A DNA stretch of 64,000 nucleotides from Rhynchopus sp. YZ270_cl-10 (Eukaryota > Euglenozoa > Diplonemea > Diplonemida > Diplonemidae), in the NCBI GenBank assembly GCA_964035575.1, contig OZ037852.1:744001-808000 (forward strand), given 5' to 3'. How positions within the stretch are numbered: position 1 is the first letter of the stretch; each line of letters opens with the position of its first letter. The notes beneath the pieces are model-generated. The model was not told the DNA's origin. It made no database searches and worked only from the letters and a program-made list of their open reading frames with translations. The position numbers and the translations under genes were made by a program. This document shows, in pieces, positions 9,271-19,432 of the stretch.

Positions 9271-11235
9271 CTAACGCTCAGTGTCTGCCCCTGCATCAAT
9301 GAGCACCTGCACCACGTCTGCATGTTTTTCTTCAACAGCGAAATGCAATGCAGTGAAGTTGTTGGTTCCTTGATGATTCAGGTCCACTTCTGGCAAACTC
9401 ACAAGATAGCGCACAGTATCGGTGTGTCCATTATACGATGCAAGGATAAGACACGTATCTCCATCGGCGTCTGTGGCACGTACATCCGCACCTGCTTTGA
9501 CCAACATCTTCATAATTGTGAGTTCTCCTACATCGCAAGCCAAGTGCAGAGGCGAGTGTCCTTCATCATTATTTGTCTCAATGTCTGTCCCTGCATCAAT
9601 GAGCACCTGTACCACATCTGCATGTTTTTGATGTACAGCACAGTGCAATGCAGTGTAGTTATTGGTTCCTTGGTGATTCAGGTCCACCTCCGGCAAGCTC
9701 ACAAGAGAACGCATAGTATCGGTGTTTCCATGATGCGCTGCAAGGATAAGACACGTGTTTCCATCGGCGTCTGTGGCACGTACATCCGCACCTGCTTCGA
9801 CCAACATCTTCACAGTTGTGAGTTCTCCTGAAATACTAGCCAAGTGCAGAGGCGAGTGTCCGTCAGCATTCGTTGTCTCAATGTCTGCCCCTGCATCAAT
9901 GAGCACCTGCACCACGTCTGCATGTTTTAGATGCACAGCAACGTTCAACGCAGTGTTGTTGTTGCTCTGTTGGTGATTCAGGTCCACCTCCGGCAAGCTC
10001 AAAAGATAGCGCACAGTATCGGTGTGTCCATAATGTGCTGCACGGATGAGACACGTGTTTCCTTGCGCGTCTGTGTCACGTACATCCGCACCTGCTTTGA
10101 CCAACATCTTCACAGTTGTGAGTTCTCCTGAAAGGCTAGCCAAGTGCAGAGGCGAGCGTCCATCATCATTCTTTGTCTCAATGTCTGCCCCTGCATCAAT
10201 GAGCACCTGCACCACTTCTGTATATTTTTCGAGCACAGCACAGTGCAACGCAGTGTAGTTGTCCCTGGCTTGCTGATTCAGGTCCACCTCCGGCAAGCAC
10301 ACAAGATAGCGCACAGTATCGGTGTGTCCAGTAGAAGATGCAAGGATAAGACACGTGTTTCCTTCGGCGTCTGTGGCACGCACATCCGCACCTGCTTCGA
10401 CCAACATATTCGCAGTTGTGAGTTCTCCTGAAACACTAGCCAAGTGCAGAGGTGAGCGTCTATCAACATTCTTTGTTTCAATGTCTGCCCCTGCATCAAT
10501 GAGCACCTGCACCACGTCTGCATGTTTTTCGAGCACAGCATAGTGCAACGCAGTGTAGTTGTCGGTTCCTTGGAGATTCAGTTCCACTTCTGTTAATCCC
10601 ACAAGATAGCGCACAGTATCGGTGTGTCCTGAATACGCTGCAAGGATAAGACACGTATCCCTTCTGTCGTCTGTGGCAAGTACATCCGCACCTGCTTTGA
10701 CCAACATCTTCACAGTTGTGAGTGCTCCTGAACGGCTGGCCAAGAGTAAAGGCGACCGAGCTTTGTCATTCTTTGTCTTCATGTCTGCCCCTGCATCAAT
10801 GAATACCTGACACACAGCAGGGTCCTCCCACATGGCTGGACATAGGTGCGCCGTCTGACCTGCACTGTCCTTGGAGTCGTGTGGGACAAAGGCGACCTTG
10901 CTGCAGACTGACTTCCAATGCTGCAAGAGGACCTCCGTGCACGCAGTGTGGTCTGCGTGGACACACTCACTCAGCAGGATCCCGAAGCCCATCTGCGTTG
11001 TCTCGACATACGGAAGAAGCAGTGTGAGGCATTCATTGTGGTTCCCTCTGCATGCCTCGTGCACAGCTTCGAAGGCGACCGTTTCCGTTTTGCTTCCTGG
11101 GGAGAGCTTCTTGAGTGCTGCCCGCACGGCAGCGGTGTTGCCGTTCCTGACAGCCTCCAGCAGGTCCTTGTCAGAAAGGTTTGTTCTTTTTGGTGGGTTC
11201 TGGTTTGGTGTGCTGCCTGCGTGTCGCTTCGACAT
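9271..11235 (-). CDS. Ankyrin-repeat protein 2 (654 aa), longest paralogue
   Basis: Same architecture as the neighbouring paralogues: a conserved ~135-residue head beginning MSKRHAGSTPNQNPPK, then ankyrin repeats to the C-terminus (AGADTER). The 300-bp super-repeat is clearest here. The plus-strand word CAATGAGCACCTGCACCACG or a close variant recurs at about 9297, 9597, 9897, 10197 and 10497, exactly 300 bases apart. The gene is 300 bp longer than ankyrin gene 3 and 597 bp longer than gene 1, so copy number explains the size differences. The nuclear-signal-like KRRKL of gene 1 is KRTNL here. An acceptor-like CCCTCACAG ends 16 bases before the ATG. Scaffold function is inferred from the fold; the partner is unknown. 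Confidence 0.93.
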   Translation of the reverse strand: MSKRHAGSTPNQNPPKRTNLSDKDLLEAVRNGNTAAVRAALKKLSPGSKTETVAFEAVHEACRGNHNECLTLLLPYVETTQMGFGILLSECVHADHTACTEVLLQHWKSVCSKVAFVPHDSKDSAGQTAHLCPAMWEDPAVCQVFIDAGADMKTKNDKARSPLLLASRSGALTTVKMLVKAGADVLATDDRRDTCLILAAYSGHTDTVRYLVGLTEVELNLQGTDNYTALHYAVLEKHADVVQVLIDAGADIETKNVDRRSPLHLASVSGELTTANMLVEAGADVRATDAEGNTCLILASSTGHTDTVRYLVCLPEVDLNQQARDNYTALHCAVLEKYTEVVQVLIDAGADIETKNDDGRSPLHLASLSGELTTVKMLVKAGADVRDTDAQGNTCLIRAAHYGHTDTVRYLLSLPEVDLNHQQSNNNTALNVAVHLKHADVVQVLIDAGADIETTNADGHSPLHLASISGELTTVKMLVEAGADVRATDADGNTCLILAAHHGNTDTMRSLVSLPEVDLNHQGTNNYTALHCAVHQKHADVVQVLIDAGTDIETNNDEGHSPLHLACDVGELTIMKMLVKAGADVRATDADGDTCLILASYNGHTDTVRYLVSLPEVDLNHQGTNNFTALHFAVEEKHADVVQVLIDAGADTER

Positions 11236-11305
11236 GGTGTTGTGTGTATTGCTGTGAGGGTGATGATGCTTTGTGTTATATGCGAGGTTGCGGGGATGGA
11301 GGGAA
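11236..11305 (-). promoter_or_regulatory. Conserved 5' flank of ankyrin gene 2
   Basis: Near-identical to the flanks of genes 1 and 3. It has a CATATAACAC word and a CCCTCACAG acceptor-like site whose AG is at 11253-11252 (minus sense). Confidence 0.5.
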
Positions 11306-11771
11306 GGAGATACAAAAGGTGTGAAAACGCTGGTTTAACACCACTGAGTCACGAAAGAAACCCTATTTTGGCGCACCTCGAGTGGAGCGAGCAGAAACAT
11401 ATGTGTGCCGTCATGCCAGTTATCTAGGGGGGAAATCCCCAGCAGACTCGCATGATAGAATAAAGACACCTTAAAACCTTTCAGCTCGCTTCGCTCGCGG
11501 AGATACACCTAAATTTAGTTCCGCTGGTTTCGCTCGCTGAGGACCAGATGACCGTCGTGATAGAAACGGAGGGAGCTAGTCTCATGCTCCAATATACAGA
11601 AAATTTTAAATCTTTCCATTCCGACCGGTTTCGCGCTCACTATCCTCAACGTTTTCAAAACGGGCACTGTTTTTCCAACTATCGCGCAAGGGGTTAAAAT
11701 CGTTCAGGAAAGACTGTTCCCAAATGTATGAAAAATACAACTTTAAACAATATGCACGTACAAGAACAATT
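11306..11771. other. Spacer between ankyrin genes 2 and 3
   Basis: No gene is seen. Near 11480-11540, GCTCGCTTCGCTCGC-type words form small inverted repeats. Otherwise featureless. Confidence 0.4.
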
Positions 11772-13436
11772 TCATTCTTCTACCCTCGTGTCTGCCCCTG
11801 CATCAATGAGCACCTGCACCACGTCTGCATGTTTTCTCTTCACAGCAAGCCGCAACACAGTGCGGTTCCTGCCGTGATTCAGGTCCACCTCTGGCAAGCA
11901 CACAAGATAGCGCACAGTATCGGTGTGTCCAAAATACGCTGCAAGGGTAAGACACGTTTCTCTTGTGGCGTCTGTGGCACGTACATCCGCACCTGCTTCG
12001 ACCAACATCTTCACAGTTGCGAGTTCTCCTGAAGTGATAGCCAAGTGCAGAGGCGAACGTCCATTGTCATTCTTCGTCTCAATGTCAGCCCCTGCATCAA
12101 TGAGCACCTGCACCACGTCTGCATGTTTTTCCAGTACAGCAGCGTGCAACGACGTCTTGTTGTTGCTCTGTTGGTGATCCAGGTCCACCTCCGGCAAACT
12201 CACAAGATAGCGCACAGTATCGGTGTGTCCAAAATGCGCTGCTTGGATAAGACACGTGTATCTTCTGGGGTCAGCGGCACGTACATCCGCACCTGCTTTA
12301 ACCAACATCTTCACAGTTGTGAGTTGTCCTAAGCGGCTAGCCAAGTGCAGAGGCAAGCGTCCTCTATCACCCGTTGTCTCAATGTCTGCCCCTGCATCAA
12401 TGAGCACCTGCACCACGTCTGCATGTTTTCTCTCCACAGCAACGTGTAACGCAGTGTAGTTCTTGGTACCTTGGTGATTCAGGTCCACCTCCGGCAAACA
12501 AACAAGATAGCGCACAGTATCGGTGTGTCCATGATAAGCTGCAAACATAAGACACGTGGCTCTTTCGGCGTCTGTGGCACGCACATCCGCACCTGCTTTG
12601 ACCAACATCTTCACAGTTGTGAGTTCTCCAGAAATGCTAGCAAAGTGCAGAGGCGAACGTCCTTCAACATTCTTTGCCTCAATGTCTGCCCCTGCATCAA
12701 TGAGCACCTCCACCACTTCTGCATGTTTTTGACAAACAGCAAAGTGCAACGCAGTGCGGTTCTTTCTGCCTTGGTGATCCAGGTCCACCTCCGGCAAGCA
12801 CACAAGATAGCGCACAGCATCGGTGTGTCGATGATAAGCTGCAAACATAAGACACGTGGCTCTTTCGGCATCTGTGGCACGTACATCCGCACCTGCTTTG
12901 ACCAACATCTTCACAGTTGTGAGTTCTCCTGAACGGCTTGCCAAGTGCAAAGGCGACCGCCCTTTCTTGTTCTTTGTCTCGATATCTGCCCCTGCACCGA
13001 TGAATACCTGACACACTGCAGGGTCCTCCCACATGGCTGGACAAAGGTGCGACGTCTGACCTGCACTGTCCTTGGAGTCGTGTGGGACAAAGGCGACCTT
13101 GCTGCAGACTGACTTCCAATGCTGGAAGAGGACCTCCGTGCACGCAGTGTGGTCTGCGTGGACACACTCACTCAGCAGGATCCCGAAGCCCATCTGCGTT
13201 GTCTCGACATACGGAAGAAGCAGTGTGAGGCATTCATTGTGGTTCCCTCTGCATGCCTCGTGCACAGCTTCGAAGGCGACCGTTTCCGTTTTGCTGCCTG
13301 GGGAGATCTTCTTGACTGCTGCCCGCACGGCAGCGGTGTTGCCGTTCCTGACAGCCTCCAGCAGGTCCTTGTCAGAAAGCTTTGTACTTTTTGGTGGGTT
13401 CTGGTTTGGTGTGCTATTTAAGTGTCGCTTCGACAT
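11772..13436 (-). CDS. Ankyrin-repeat protein 3 (554 aa)
   Basis: Third member of the tandem family, starting MSKRHLNSTPNQNPPKSTKL with the same ~135-residue head. Ankyrin repeats of the same 100-residue super-repeat follow; CATCAATGAGCACCTGCACC-type words recur at about 11803, 12103, 12403 and 12703. It ends in a divergent tail (AGADTRVEE). Its length is exactly 300 bp less than gene 2. Its 5' flank is conserved with the other two. The high similarity of heads and flanks points to recent tandem duplication with later gain or loss of repeat units. Function beyond protein binding cannot be said. Confidence 0.93.
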   Translation of the reverse strand: MSKRHLNSTPNQNPPKSTKLSDKDLLEAVRNGNTAAVRAAVKKISPGSKTETVAFEAVHEACRGNHNECLTLLLPYVETTQMGFGILLSECVHADHTACTEVLFQHWKSVCSKVAFVPHDSKDSAGQTSHLCPAMWEDPAVCQVFIGAGADIETKNKKGRSPLHLASRSGELTTVKMLVKAGADVRATDAERATCLMFAAYHRHTDAVRYLVCLPEVDLDHQGRKNRTALHFAVCQKHAEVVEVLIDAGADIEAKNVEGRSPLHFASISGELTTVKMLVKAGADVRATDAERATCLMFAAYHGHTDTVRYLVCLPEVDLNHQGTKNYTALHVAVERKHADVVQVLIDAGADIETTGDRGRLPLHLASRLGQLTTVKMLVKAGADVRAADPRRYTCLIQAAHFGHTDTVRYLVSLPEVDLDHQQSNNKTSLHAAVLEKHADVVQVLIDAGADIETKNDNGRSPLHLAITSGELATVKMLVEAGADVRATDATRETCLTLAAYFGHTDTVRYLVCLPEVDLNHGRNRTVLRLAVKRKHADVVQVLIDAGADTRVEE

Positions 13437-13505
13437 GGTGTTGTGTGTATTGCTGTGAGGTTTATGATGTTTTGTGTTATATGCGAGGTTGCGGGGATGG
13501 AGGGA
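13437..13505 (-). promoter_or_regulatory. Conserved 5' flank of ankyrin gene 3
   Basis: Matches the other two ankyrin flanks, including the CTCACAG acceptor-like site and the CATATAACAC word. Confidence 0.5.
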
Positions 13506-13747
13506 AGGATCTACAAAAGAAGCTGAAGGGCTTATCCTTGTGTAACGTTCTGTGTCTCAATACACTAACACACACAGGGAGCACTCGAAAGATGAGAGAG
13601 GAAGGATCTTCATCTTCAATAAACAGCGTACACTTTGTTAAGTTCACCATTGGTATTATTTTCATTTAAAAGATTGATGTCAAAACCTGGGGGGAAATGC
13701 AAAAATAGAAACTGACATTCAGGATAAGATAGCAAGTGAACAAGGAA

Positions 13748-13943
13748 ACACGACGCGGTCCAGAGGGACCTGACAAGTGAAATCACTTGTCATAAAAGTG
13801 ACAAGTGAAATGACATGTAAATCACTTGTCATGACAAGTGATTTTCTATTGGGATATAGGCTATTTACTTGTCATGACAAGTGATTCACTTGTCATTTCA
13901 CTTATCACTATGACAAGTGAAATTGGTCCTGGACCGCGTCGTG
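13748..13943. mobile_element. Small foldback/MITE-like element full of TGACAAGTGA palindromes
   Basis: CACGACGCGGTCCAG at the left end is mirrored by CTGGACCGCGTCGTG at the right end. Between them lie repeated TCACTTGTCA and TGACAAGTGA half-sites, several joined head to head (CACTTGTCATGACAAGTG). No coding sequence. Its target duplication is not obvious. Confidence 0.65.
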
Positions 13944-14146
13944 AACGAACCATACAACCCCTCCCCCCCCCCTAGGGTCAGCGACTCCTGTAGGAATTTT
14001 TGTCACTTTTATTATTTTTGGTGTTTTGGGCCTTTTCCTGGTCACCACTGGGTGAAAAACCGCCCAGAAATGGGTCAGAAACGCCCTGTGACCCGAAAAT
14101 TCATGATAAGGGCACCTCAGAATATGATAAAATGCAAAAAAATAGT

Positions 14147-14992
14147 GAAAAAGTGGCTTTTTGACGGTTTTGGCCATGTTGGGCAAAATGGCCATTTTTG
14201 GTGAAAAAAATCAAAAAAACAGCAAAATTTCGACATCATGACAGCTGCTTGGGCACAAAACTGCCCCAGGGAGGTCCTGTGAGTCCATTCCGACCTGTTT
14301 TGGACACTTTCGGTACTTTTTTTCGCCGTTTTTTGGTGTTTTTGTGGTCAAAAAACAGGTACGAAAATACCCTACTCATACCCTACTCAGTAACATCGCA
14401 AGCCTGTAATCACTTTCTGGGTCGGTTTTTTCGTGAAAAACGGCTGAAAAGTCACTCCGGGAGCCCAGATAGTTCCAAATATCCCCCACACACCCATAAA
14501 AACACCTCAAAAGAATGCCCGGAAAACATTTTTAAAAACACACTTTTTTCAAAAAGGCCATTATAGAACCTGCCCAGATGACCTTTTTGAAAAAAGTATG
14601 TTTTTAAAAACGTTTTCCTGGCATGTTTTTGAGGTGTTTTTATGGGTGTGTGGGGGACATTTGGAACTATCTGGGCTCCCGGAGTGACTTTTCAGCCGTT
14701 TTTCACGAAAAAACCGACCCAGAAAGTGATTACAGGCTTGCGATGTTACTGAGTAGGGTATGAGTAGGGTATTTTCGTACCTGTTTTTTGACCACAAAAA
14801 CACCAAAAAACGGCGAAAAAAAGTACCGAAAGTGTCCAAAACAGGTCGGAATGGACTCACAGGACCTCCCTGGGGCAGTTTTGTGCCCAAGCAGCTGTCA
14901 TGATGTCGAAATTTTGCTGTTTTTTTGATTTTTTTCACCAAAAATGGCCATTTTGCCCAACATGGCCAAAACCGTCAAAAAGCCACTTTTTC
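14147..14992. repeat. Giant palindrome, 411-bp arms with 24-bp loop
   Basis: 14147-14557 is the inverted copy of 14582-14992, with matching ends and no net length difference. Scattered substitutions only. Both arms translate to the same hypothetical peptide, which is an artefact of the mirror structure. It could be a foldback element inserted beside the left TIR or an inverted duplication of that end. Confidence 0.9.
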
Positions 14993-15338
14993 TTTTTTTT
15001 TTTTTTTTTTTTCCACATCAATTTTTTTTTTTTTTTTTTATTCTGTAACCTCTCTCTATTTTACGGCAGGTGTGACCGGTTGAGGTGATACTTCCGGACT
15101 GAGGAAGGGCATTCTTTTACTTTTTTTTCTGTGTGTTTGTTTTCTTGTTGTAGTCTTTTTTGGTGAAGGGGCTTGGCCGACGACACTGAGAACCTCTTTG
15201 GTTCATAGCTGTTAACGACGTCTGGTCCTACCTAGCTGTACACTCTAATTCTAAAAATAAAATAAAATAAAACCAATAGGCAAAGGGGGAGGGGGGAGGC
15301 TAAAAGCCAAACAAAAGTAAAGAATGAAAAAGAAAAAC

Positions 15339-17279
15339 TCAAGTGCTCTGGGACGGCCGCGAGTTCCTGCTCCGCTTTAGGCCCCGCAGACGGTTGTAGA
15401 GGGTGTAAGCCTCTTCCACCTCGTCGGAGCTCATCGACGGCTTCTTCGCTTCTTTCCACAGGTAGAGGCAGGTGAGGGCGTCATCCACCGACTGCCAATC
15501 CCCTCCCGCTGCCAGCGACTGGTGCTGAAGCGTGTTCGGGTAGAACGTGTCCTTCCACGCCTCGGCGGTCGCTGGACACCCCATGTTGTTGAATCCTGGG
15601 CAGGGCGCCATACCGGCATAGAACGGCACGTTGGTCGGGAGGGCTGTAGGTGCGGGTTGAGAGCCACTCTCCGATTGCGTGTACGTGCTGGGGGCCGAAG
15701 TGGCGTCAGACATGGGGACTGCGAGTTCTGATTCGTCGATGAGGTCCATAGAGAACTCGCTGCCCTGCGATGCGGCGGGCGGCTGCTCTCTCGGGTGGAC
15801 GGAAGAGGGAACTGCCTCAGAGGAAGAAGATACGGGGAGGGCTGAGTGGGTGTTTGAGAAGCCACTCTCCGTACCGGTCTGAGGTTGTGTTGCCCCGTCC
15901 GAACCAGGGTGTGACTGCGCAGAGGCGCCGGGACGGGCAACTGCTTGTGCGACAGGGGGCACCGAGGACGCGACCGGAGTAGGGAGGGCTGAATGTGTGG
16001 TGGAGTAGCCGCTCTCTTGTCCCTGGACGTCTGATGATGCCTGTCTCATGTTGCGTTGCGTCTGTGCCCTCCGCGCCTTTGCAGTCTCCACTTGGCTGGT
16101 CACGCGAGCTTCACGCTGTACCTTCACCAAGTTAATGCTCTTGGGGTCAATCATCTCGTGCGCGCGCGCAATGATCCTCGCCGCGCATGGCTTGCTGGAC
16201 ACTGGCAGGGCCCGCGGGCAGGTTGAGGGGAGGGAACGACACGGCACACACACCCAAACTGAGCACTCCCGACACTCCCAATGACGTTCACGACCGAGGA
16301 CCGCAGCCGAGCACAGCTCGCATTTCCCGAAATCCGCCCGTGAGTCTTCCAGGGGGCAGTCCAGAAGCCCCTCGCGTGACACACAAGTGAGAGGCGGCAG
16401 GCGCGGGGTCGGTTCATGCATGAGGAGGAACTGCGTCAGCTTCTCGGGGATATTGACCGGCGTGAAGTGACCTGCGGTGCGGCCATCGTGGGCTAGTGCG
16501 AGCACCCGACGGTATCCCACTTCGCCTGAGGGGGTGAAGACCGACGGTCGATGGCCACCAATGAACACCACCACCAGGGAATGCAGAGCTCGGGCCAGGC
16601 CGCTAACCGTCACCATGTCAGCCCAAGTGTCAGGACGCGCACACCCAGCGATGCTCATCTGTCGCGCCCATACTCCGACACTTGGTTCAGCGCGAGCCGC
16701 TAAGTCCTCGTCTTGGACCACCTGTGCAATCGCCGCCTGTCTCAGGGACCCCGCACTCCTCCCGCACTGGTACGCCACGGCATCGAAGCAACAGTCGCCC
16801 ACTGTGTAGCGGAAGTCCGCGGGAACGGAGCACCCGAGGGAGGACAGCTGTAGCGGCAGGGCCGGCGGGGGGTCACATGTCTCCAGCGCCTTGAATGCTG
16901 TTGCAGGGTCTTCGCAGGGAGTGGAGGGTACTTCAAGGGTGGACGGATGGGTGGATTCCTTGCCCGCTTGTCGGCTCAGCCATGCCTCCATCGCTGCCGT
17001 GGCTTCGTCGACGTCATAAAGGGGATCAGGGGCGACGGGAGCGACAGGTTCCTCTTCAACTTCACAGTCGTTCTCAGACAAGCGGTACAGATGGTCATCC
17101 ACGTACGAAGGGAAACGGTCATCGGGAGGGTCTGGCGAGACGTAGTAGCTTTTGTCGAGGGACACTGCTTTCGCTGGCACTGCTGTGCGCGTGACCGCAA
17201 GGCTGAAGCACAGGGCGCCTCTCTTCAGCAATGTGGCGCCCACCTCCCGCTGGACACACACGCCAGACGTTCGTTCCAC
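15339..17279 (-). CDS. OTU-like cysteine protease plus zinc-finger ORF (~646 codons open)
   Basis: The frame contains an OTU-type protease signature: GDCCFDAV near residues 161-168, with Cys163 as likely nucleophile, and HFTP near 271, with the likely catalytic His. OTU enzymes cleave ubiquitin or viral polyproteins. A cysteine cluster follows (C320xxC323...C336xxC339...C344xxC347...C354), a treble-clef or RING-like zinc site. After it come a Ser/Pro-rich linker with repeated HSALP and S-G-Y/F-S motifs and a charged C-terminus. There is no ATG at the N-terminus of the open frame (the 17279 codon is GTG), and the first internal ATG falls near residue 96, so the true start is unknown. It sits inside an inverted-repeat element, so it is probably an element-borne rather than a host gene. 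Confidence 0.6.
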   Translation of the reverse strand: MERTSGVCVQREVGATLLKRGALCFSLAVTRTAVPAKAVSLDKSYYVSPDPPDDRFPSYVDDHLYRLSENDCEVEEEPVAPVAPDPLYDVDEATAAMEAWLSRQAGKESTHPSTLEVPSTPCEDPATAFKALETCDPPPALPLQLSSLGCSVPADFRYTVGDCCFDAVAYQCGRSAGSLRQAAIAQVVQDEDLAARAEPSVGVWARQMSIAGCARPDTWADMVTVSGLARALHSLVVVFIGGHRPSVFTPSGEVGYRRVLALAHDGRTAGHFTPVNIPEKLTQFLLMHEPTPRLPPLTCVSREGLLDCPLEDSRADFGKCELCSAAVLGRERHWECRECSVWVCVPCRSLPSTCPRALPVSSKPCAARIIARAHEMIDPKSINLVKVQREARVTSQVETAKARRAQTQRNMRQASSDVQGQESGYSTTHSALPTPVASSVPPVAQAVARPGASAQSHPGSDGATQPQTGTESGFSNTHSALPVSSSSEAVPSSVHPREQPPAASQGSEFSMDLIDESELAVPMSDATSAPSTYTQSESGSQPAPTALPTNVPFYAGMAPCPGFNNMGCPATAEAWKDTFYPNTLQHQSLAAGGDWQSVDDALTCLYLWKEAKKPSMSSDEVEEAYTLYNRLRGLKRSRNSRPSQST

Positions 17280-17689
17280 TTGACCGATGCCAGAACTTTA
17301 TCCCCGTCCGCTCGCTCCGCAGCCATCTTGTTCAGATGGCGCCACAGCGTGTCTGCCTCCGGACCTAGCCCCCCAAGGACCTCGGCTGCAAAGGCTGTGA
17401 ACTTTTTCACTATTTTTTTGCATTTTATCATATTCTGAGGTGCCCTTATCATGAATTTTCGGGTCACAGGGCGTTTCTGACCCATTTCTGGGCGGTTTTT
17501 CACCCAGTGGTGACCAGGAAAAGGCCCAAAACACGAAAAATAATAAAAGTGACAAAATTCCTTAAGGATTCCTACAGGAGTCGCTGCCCCTATCCCCCCC
17601 CCCTTAGGGGGGGTCACAAGGGGAGGACAATGCATTTTTTCAGGGTTTTTGAATTCTACGCGCAGCGCAGTGTCCGACCCCACAAGTCA

Positions 17690-18960
17690 CTACCCAAGAC
17701 CCCCCGGAAAACGTCCTGGAGGCCCGAAAATACCAAAAATAGTGACCGGAAGTGACCAGAAAATCAAAATTCCGAAAAAAAAAGGGGTCTTGGGACAGGG
17801 TCTGTACCTTGCTTTTTCCTATTTTTTAGCACATAAACGAGATATGGCCATGGCAACAGCCCATGACTCATATTTTAGGAAGTAAAGGATACATCTTGCC
17901 TAATGTCATCTAATTGCGTTTGAATACAGCCAAAACAAGACAAGACGGTCACCTGGCATCTGTATTTTGTGGGTCGTAGTGACCAATGTATACACGCGCT
18001 TAGGTACCCACACCATTAATAGGCCAGGGAGTGATCAATTTAGGGAGGAAAATTAGTCAGGTGTAAATTATCGAGCAGATCTGCCGTCACTGCCTCACCC
18101 GGTCCCTCAGGGTACCTTCCTTTTAAAAGAATCACCTCGTATGACTTTCCAGATATTGCAATGCCCAATTCCCCCCCTTGGTTTTGCAGTTCAGCCTTCA
18201 ATAGCCCTGTACTAGACACGTATATGGATATCTAGTCATAGACTCGACTAAAGCACCGCCCCTCATCTGCCTCGTCTTCTTTATCTTCTTCAGACCCCAC
18301 ACTCAGATTACTGTGGGAGGAAAGAGATATCCCTCCTGAAGACGGACAGGCACGCCACAAAATATAGCGGCAAGAGCGGGGCGTCCTCAAAGCACACAGG
18401 GACAAGGAACGCCGTATTGGGAACTTAGGCACACTGCTCCAATGTGGCAAGGCCAGACTGCTTGACGACAAGCAATACGCAATGACCCGCGAAGAGGACG
18501 CGTGGGAGGCCCAATGCCACACACGTCACTTTCCTCCCTTTTCGGGTGTTTTCTTAAACCCAATCTCCCCAGGGCTTGCAGAATCGCCTCTGAGGACACC
18601 TTCAGCAGGCCCACTCCACAGTGGATACGGCGCTTTGCCTTTACTGCCATTCCACTGCGCCTACACAAGGATTTTAGACCGGACTTGGCGTAGAACTGCC
18701 AATCCAGTGCCCCCGGTACTTTTTCCGCCCTCTCAATGCCTTCCAACGGTGTTTTTAATGGGTTTTGATTGCACCCCGATTTGAAAGGTGCCAAAGTACA
18801 AACCCTGTCCCAGGCCGTTATTTTTTTTTTGAAAAATTCGAATTAGACCCCCACAAGTGCTCAGAAGTGTCCAAAACCAGGCGGAATTGAATTGTAGGTC
18901 ACCTGGGGACCATATTTTCTGGTTTTTCAGGGTGATGTCCATTTTTTTCTCAAAAAAAAT
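17690..18960. other. Second, diverged inverted-repeat region
   Basis: GGGACAGGGTCTGTAC near 17793 is mirrored by GTACAAACCCTGTCCC near 18796. Sequence near 18880 (CCAAAACCAGGCGGAATTGA) resembles, in inverse, part of the palindrome arm near 14300. This suggests an older relative of the neighbouring element. A minus-strand open frame at 18387-18794 lies between the repeats but shows no secure family. Confidence 0.4.
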
Positions 18961-19432
18961 TTTTTTTTGGTCGGTGTCCTCACTTTTAACATGGGATGTG
19001 ACCCCCCCTACCCCCCCCCCCCTTCTCCAGATTACCCTTTTTCAGGCACGATGTGTGGACGTAAGCCCAACTCACACCACACCCCATTTCCTTTCCCCCC
19101 CCCATCCCGCCTCTCCACCACTTTCTTTCCCCCATGACACAACCAACCCTTATCTGCAGGCTCTGCACCATATCACTCAGAAGAGTGCTGCGATACTCAC
19201 ATAACGGCGCATCGGAGTATACAACGTAAAGAGACCATACCCAGAGGAATATTCACAGCCTCCTCCTGACACATTCTCTCCCACCCCCGCCAATCTTTCC
19301 TCTTTTTTTTCTTTGAAATCCCCCGGAGTTGTGGCATCTGATGTGCACCCCCCTCCCCCATCCCTTTTGTATCGCCTGTCTCTGCATGGCCTGTCTTCTC
19401 CGTGCAGAGGGGAGAGAGAAGAATTGGATACA

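Larger units (their letters stand above)
13971..17592. mobile_element. Inverted-repeat element with OTU-protease ORF, looks broken
   Basis: The left segment 13975-14150 and the right segment 17400-17590 are near-identical inverted copies (about 180 bp, with a small insertion in the right copy), both starting at a CAGCGACTCCTGTAGGAA word beside C-rich tracts. Between them lie a long palindrome (14147-14992), a T-rich stretch and the OTU/zinc-finger ORF on the minus strand. Class unresolved: the long TIRs suggest a large DNA element, but other captured-gene elements also carry OTU domains. It has no intact mobilisation gene in view and is treated as a fossil. Confidence 0.55.

Noticed and set aside
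14198-14941. Two identical 120-residue proteins on opposite strands
   Set aside because: They are mirror images produced by the long palindrome; no start context or family support.
18387-18794. Minus-strand frame with faint histone-H4-like spacing (LCRRSGM...GLLKVSSEAI)
   Set aside because: The match is short, key H4 residues are missing, and the frame lies between diverged inverted repeats; likely chance.
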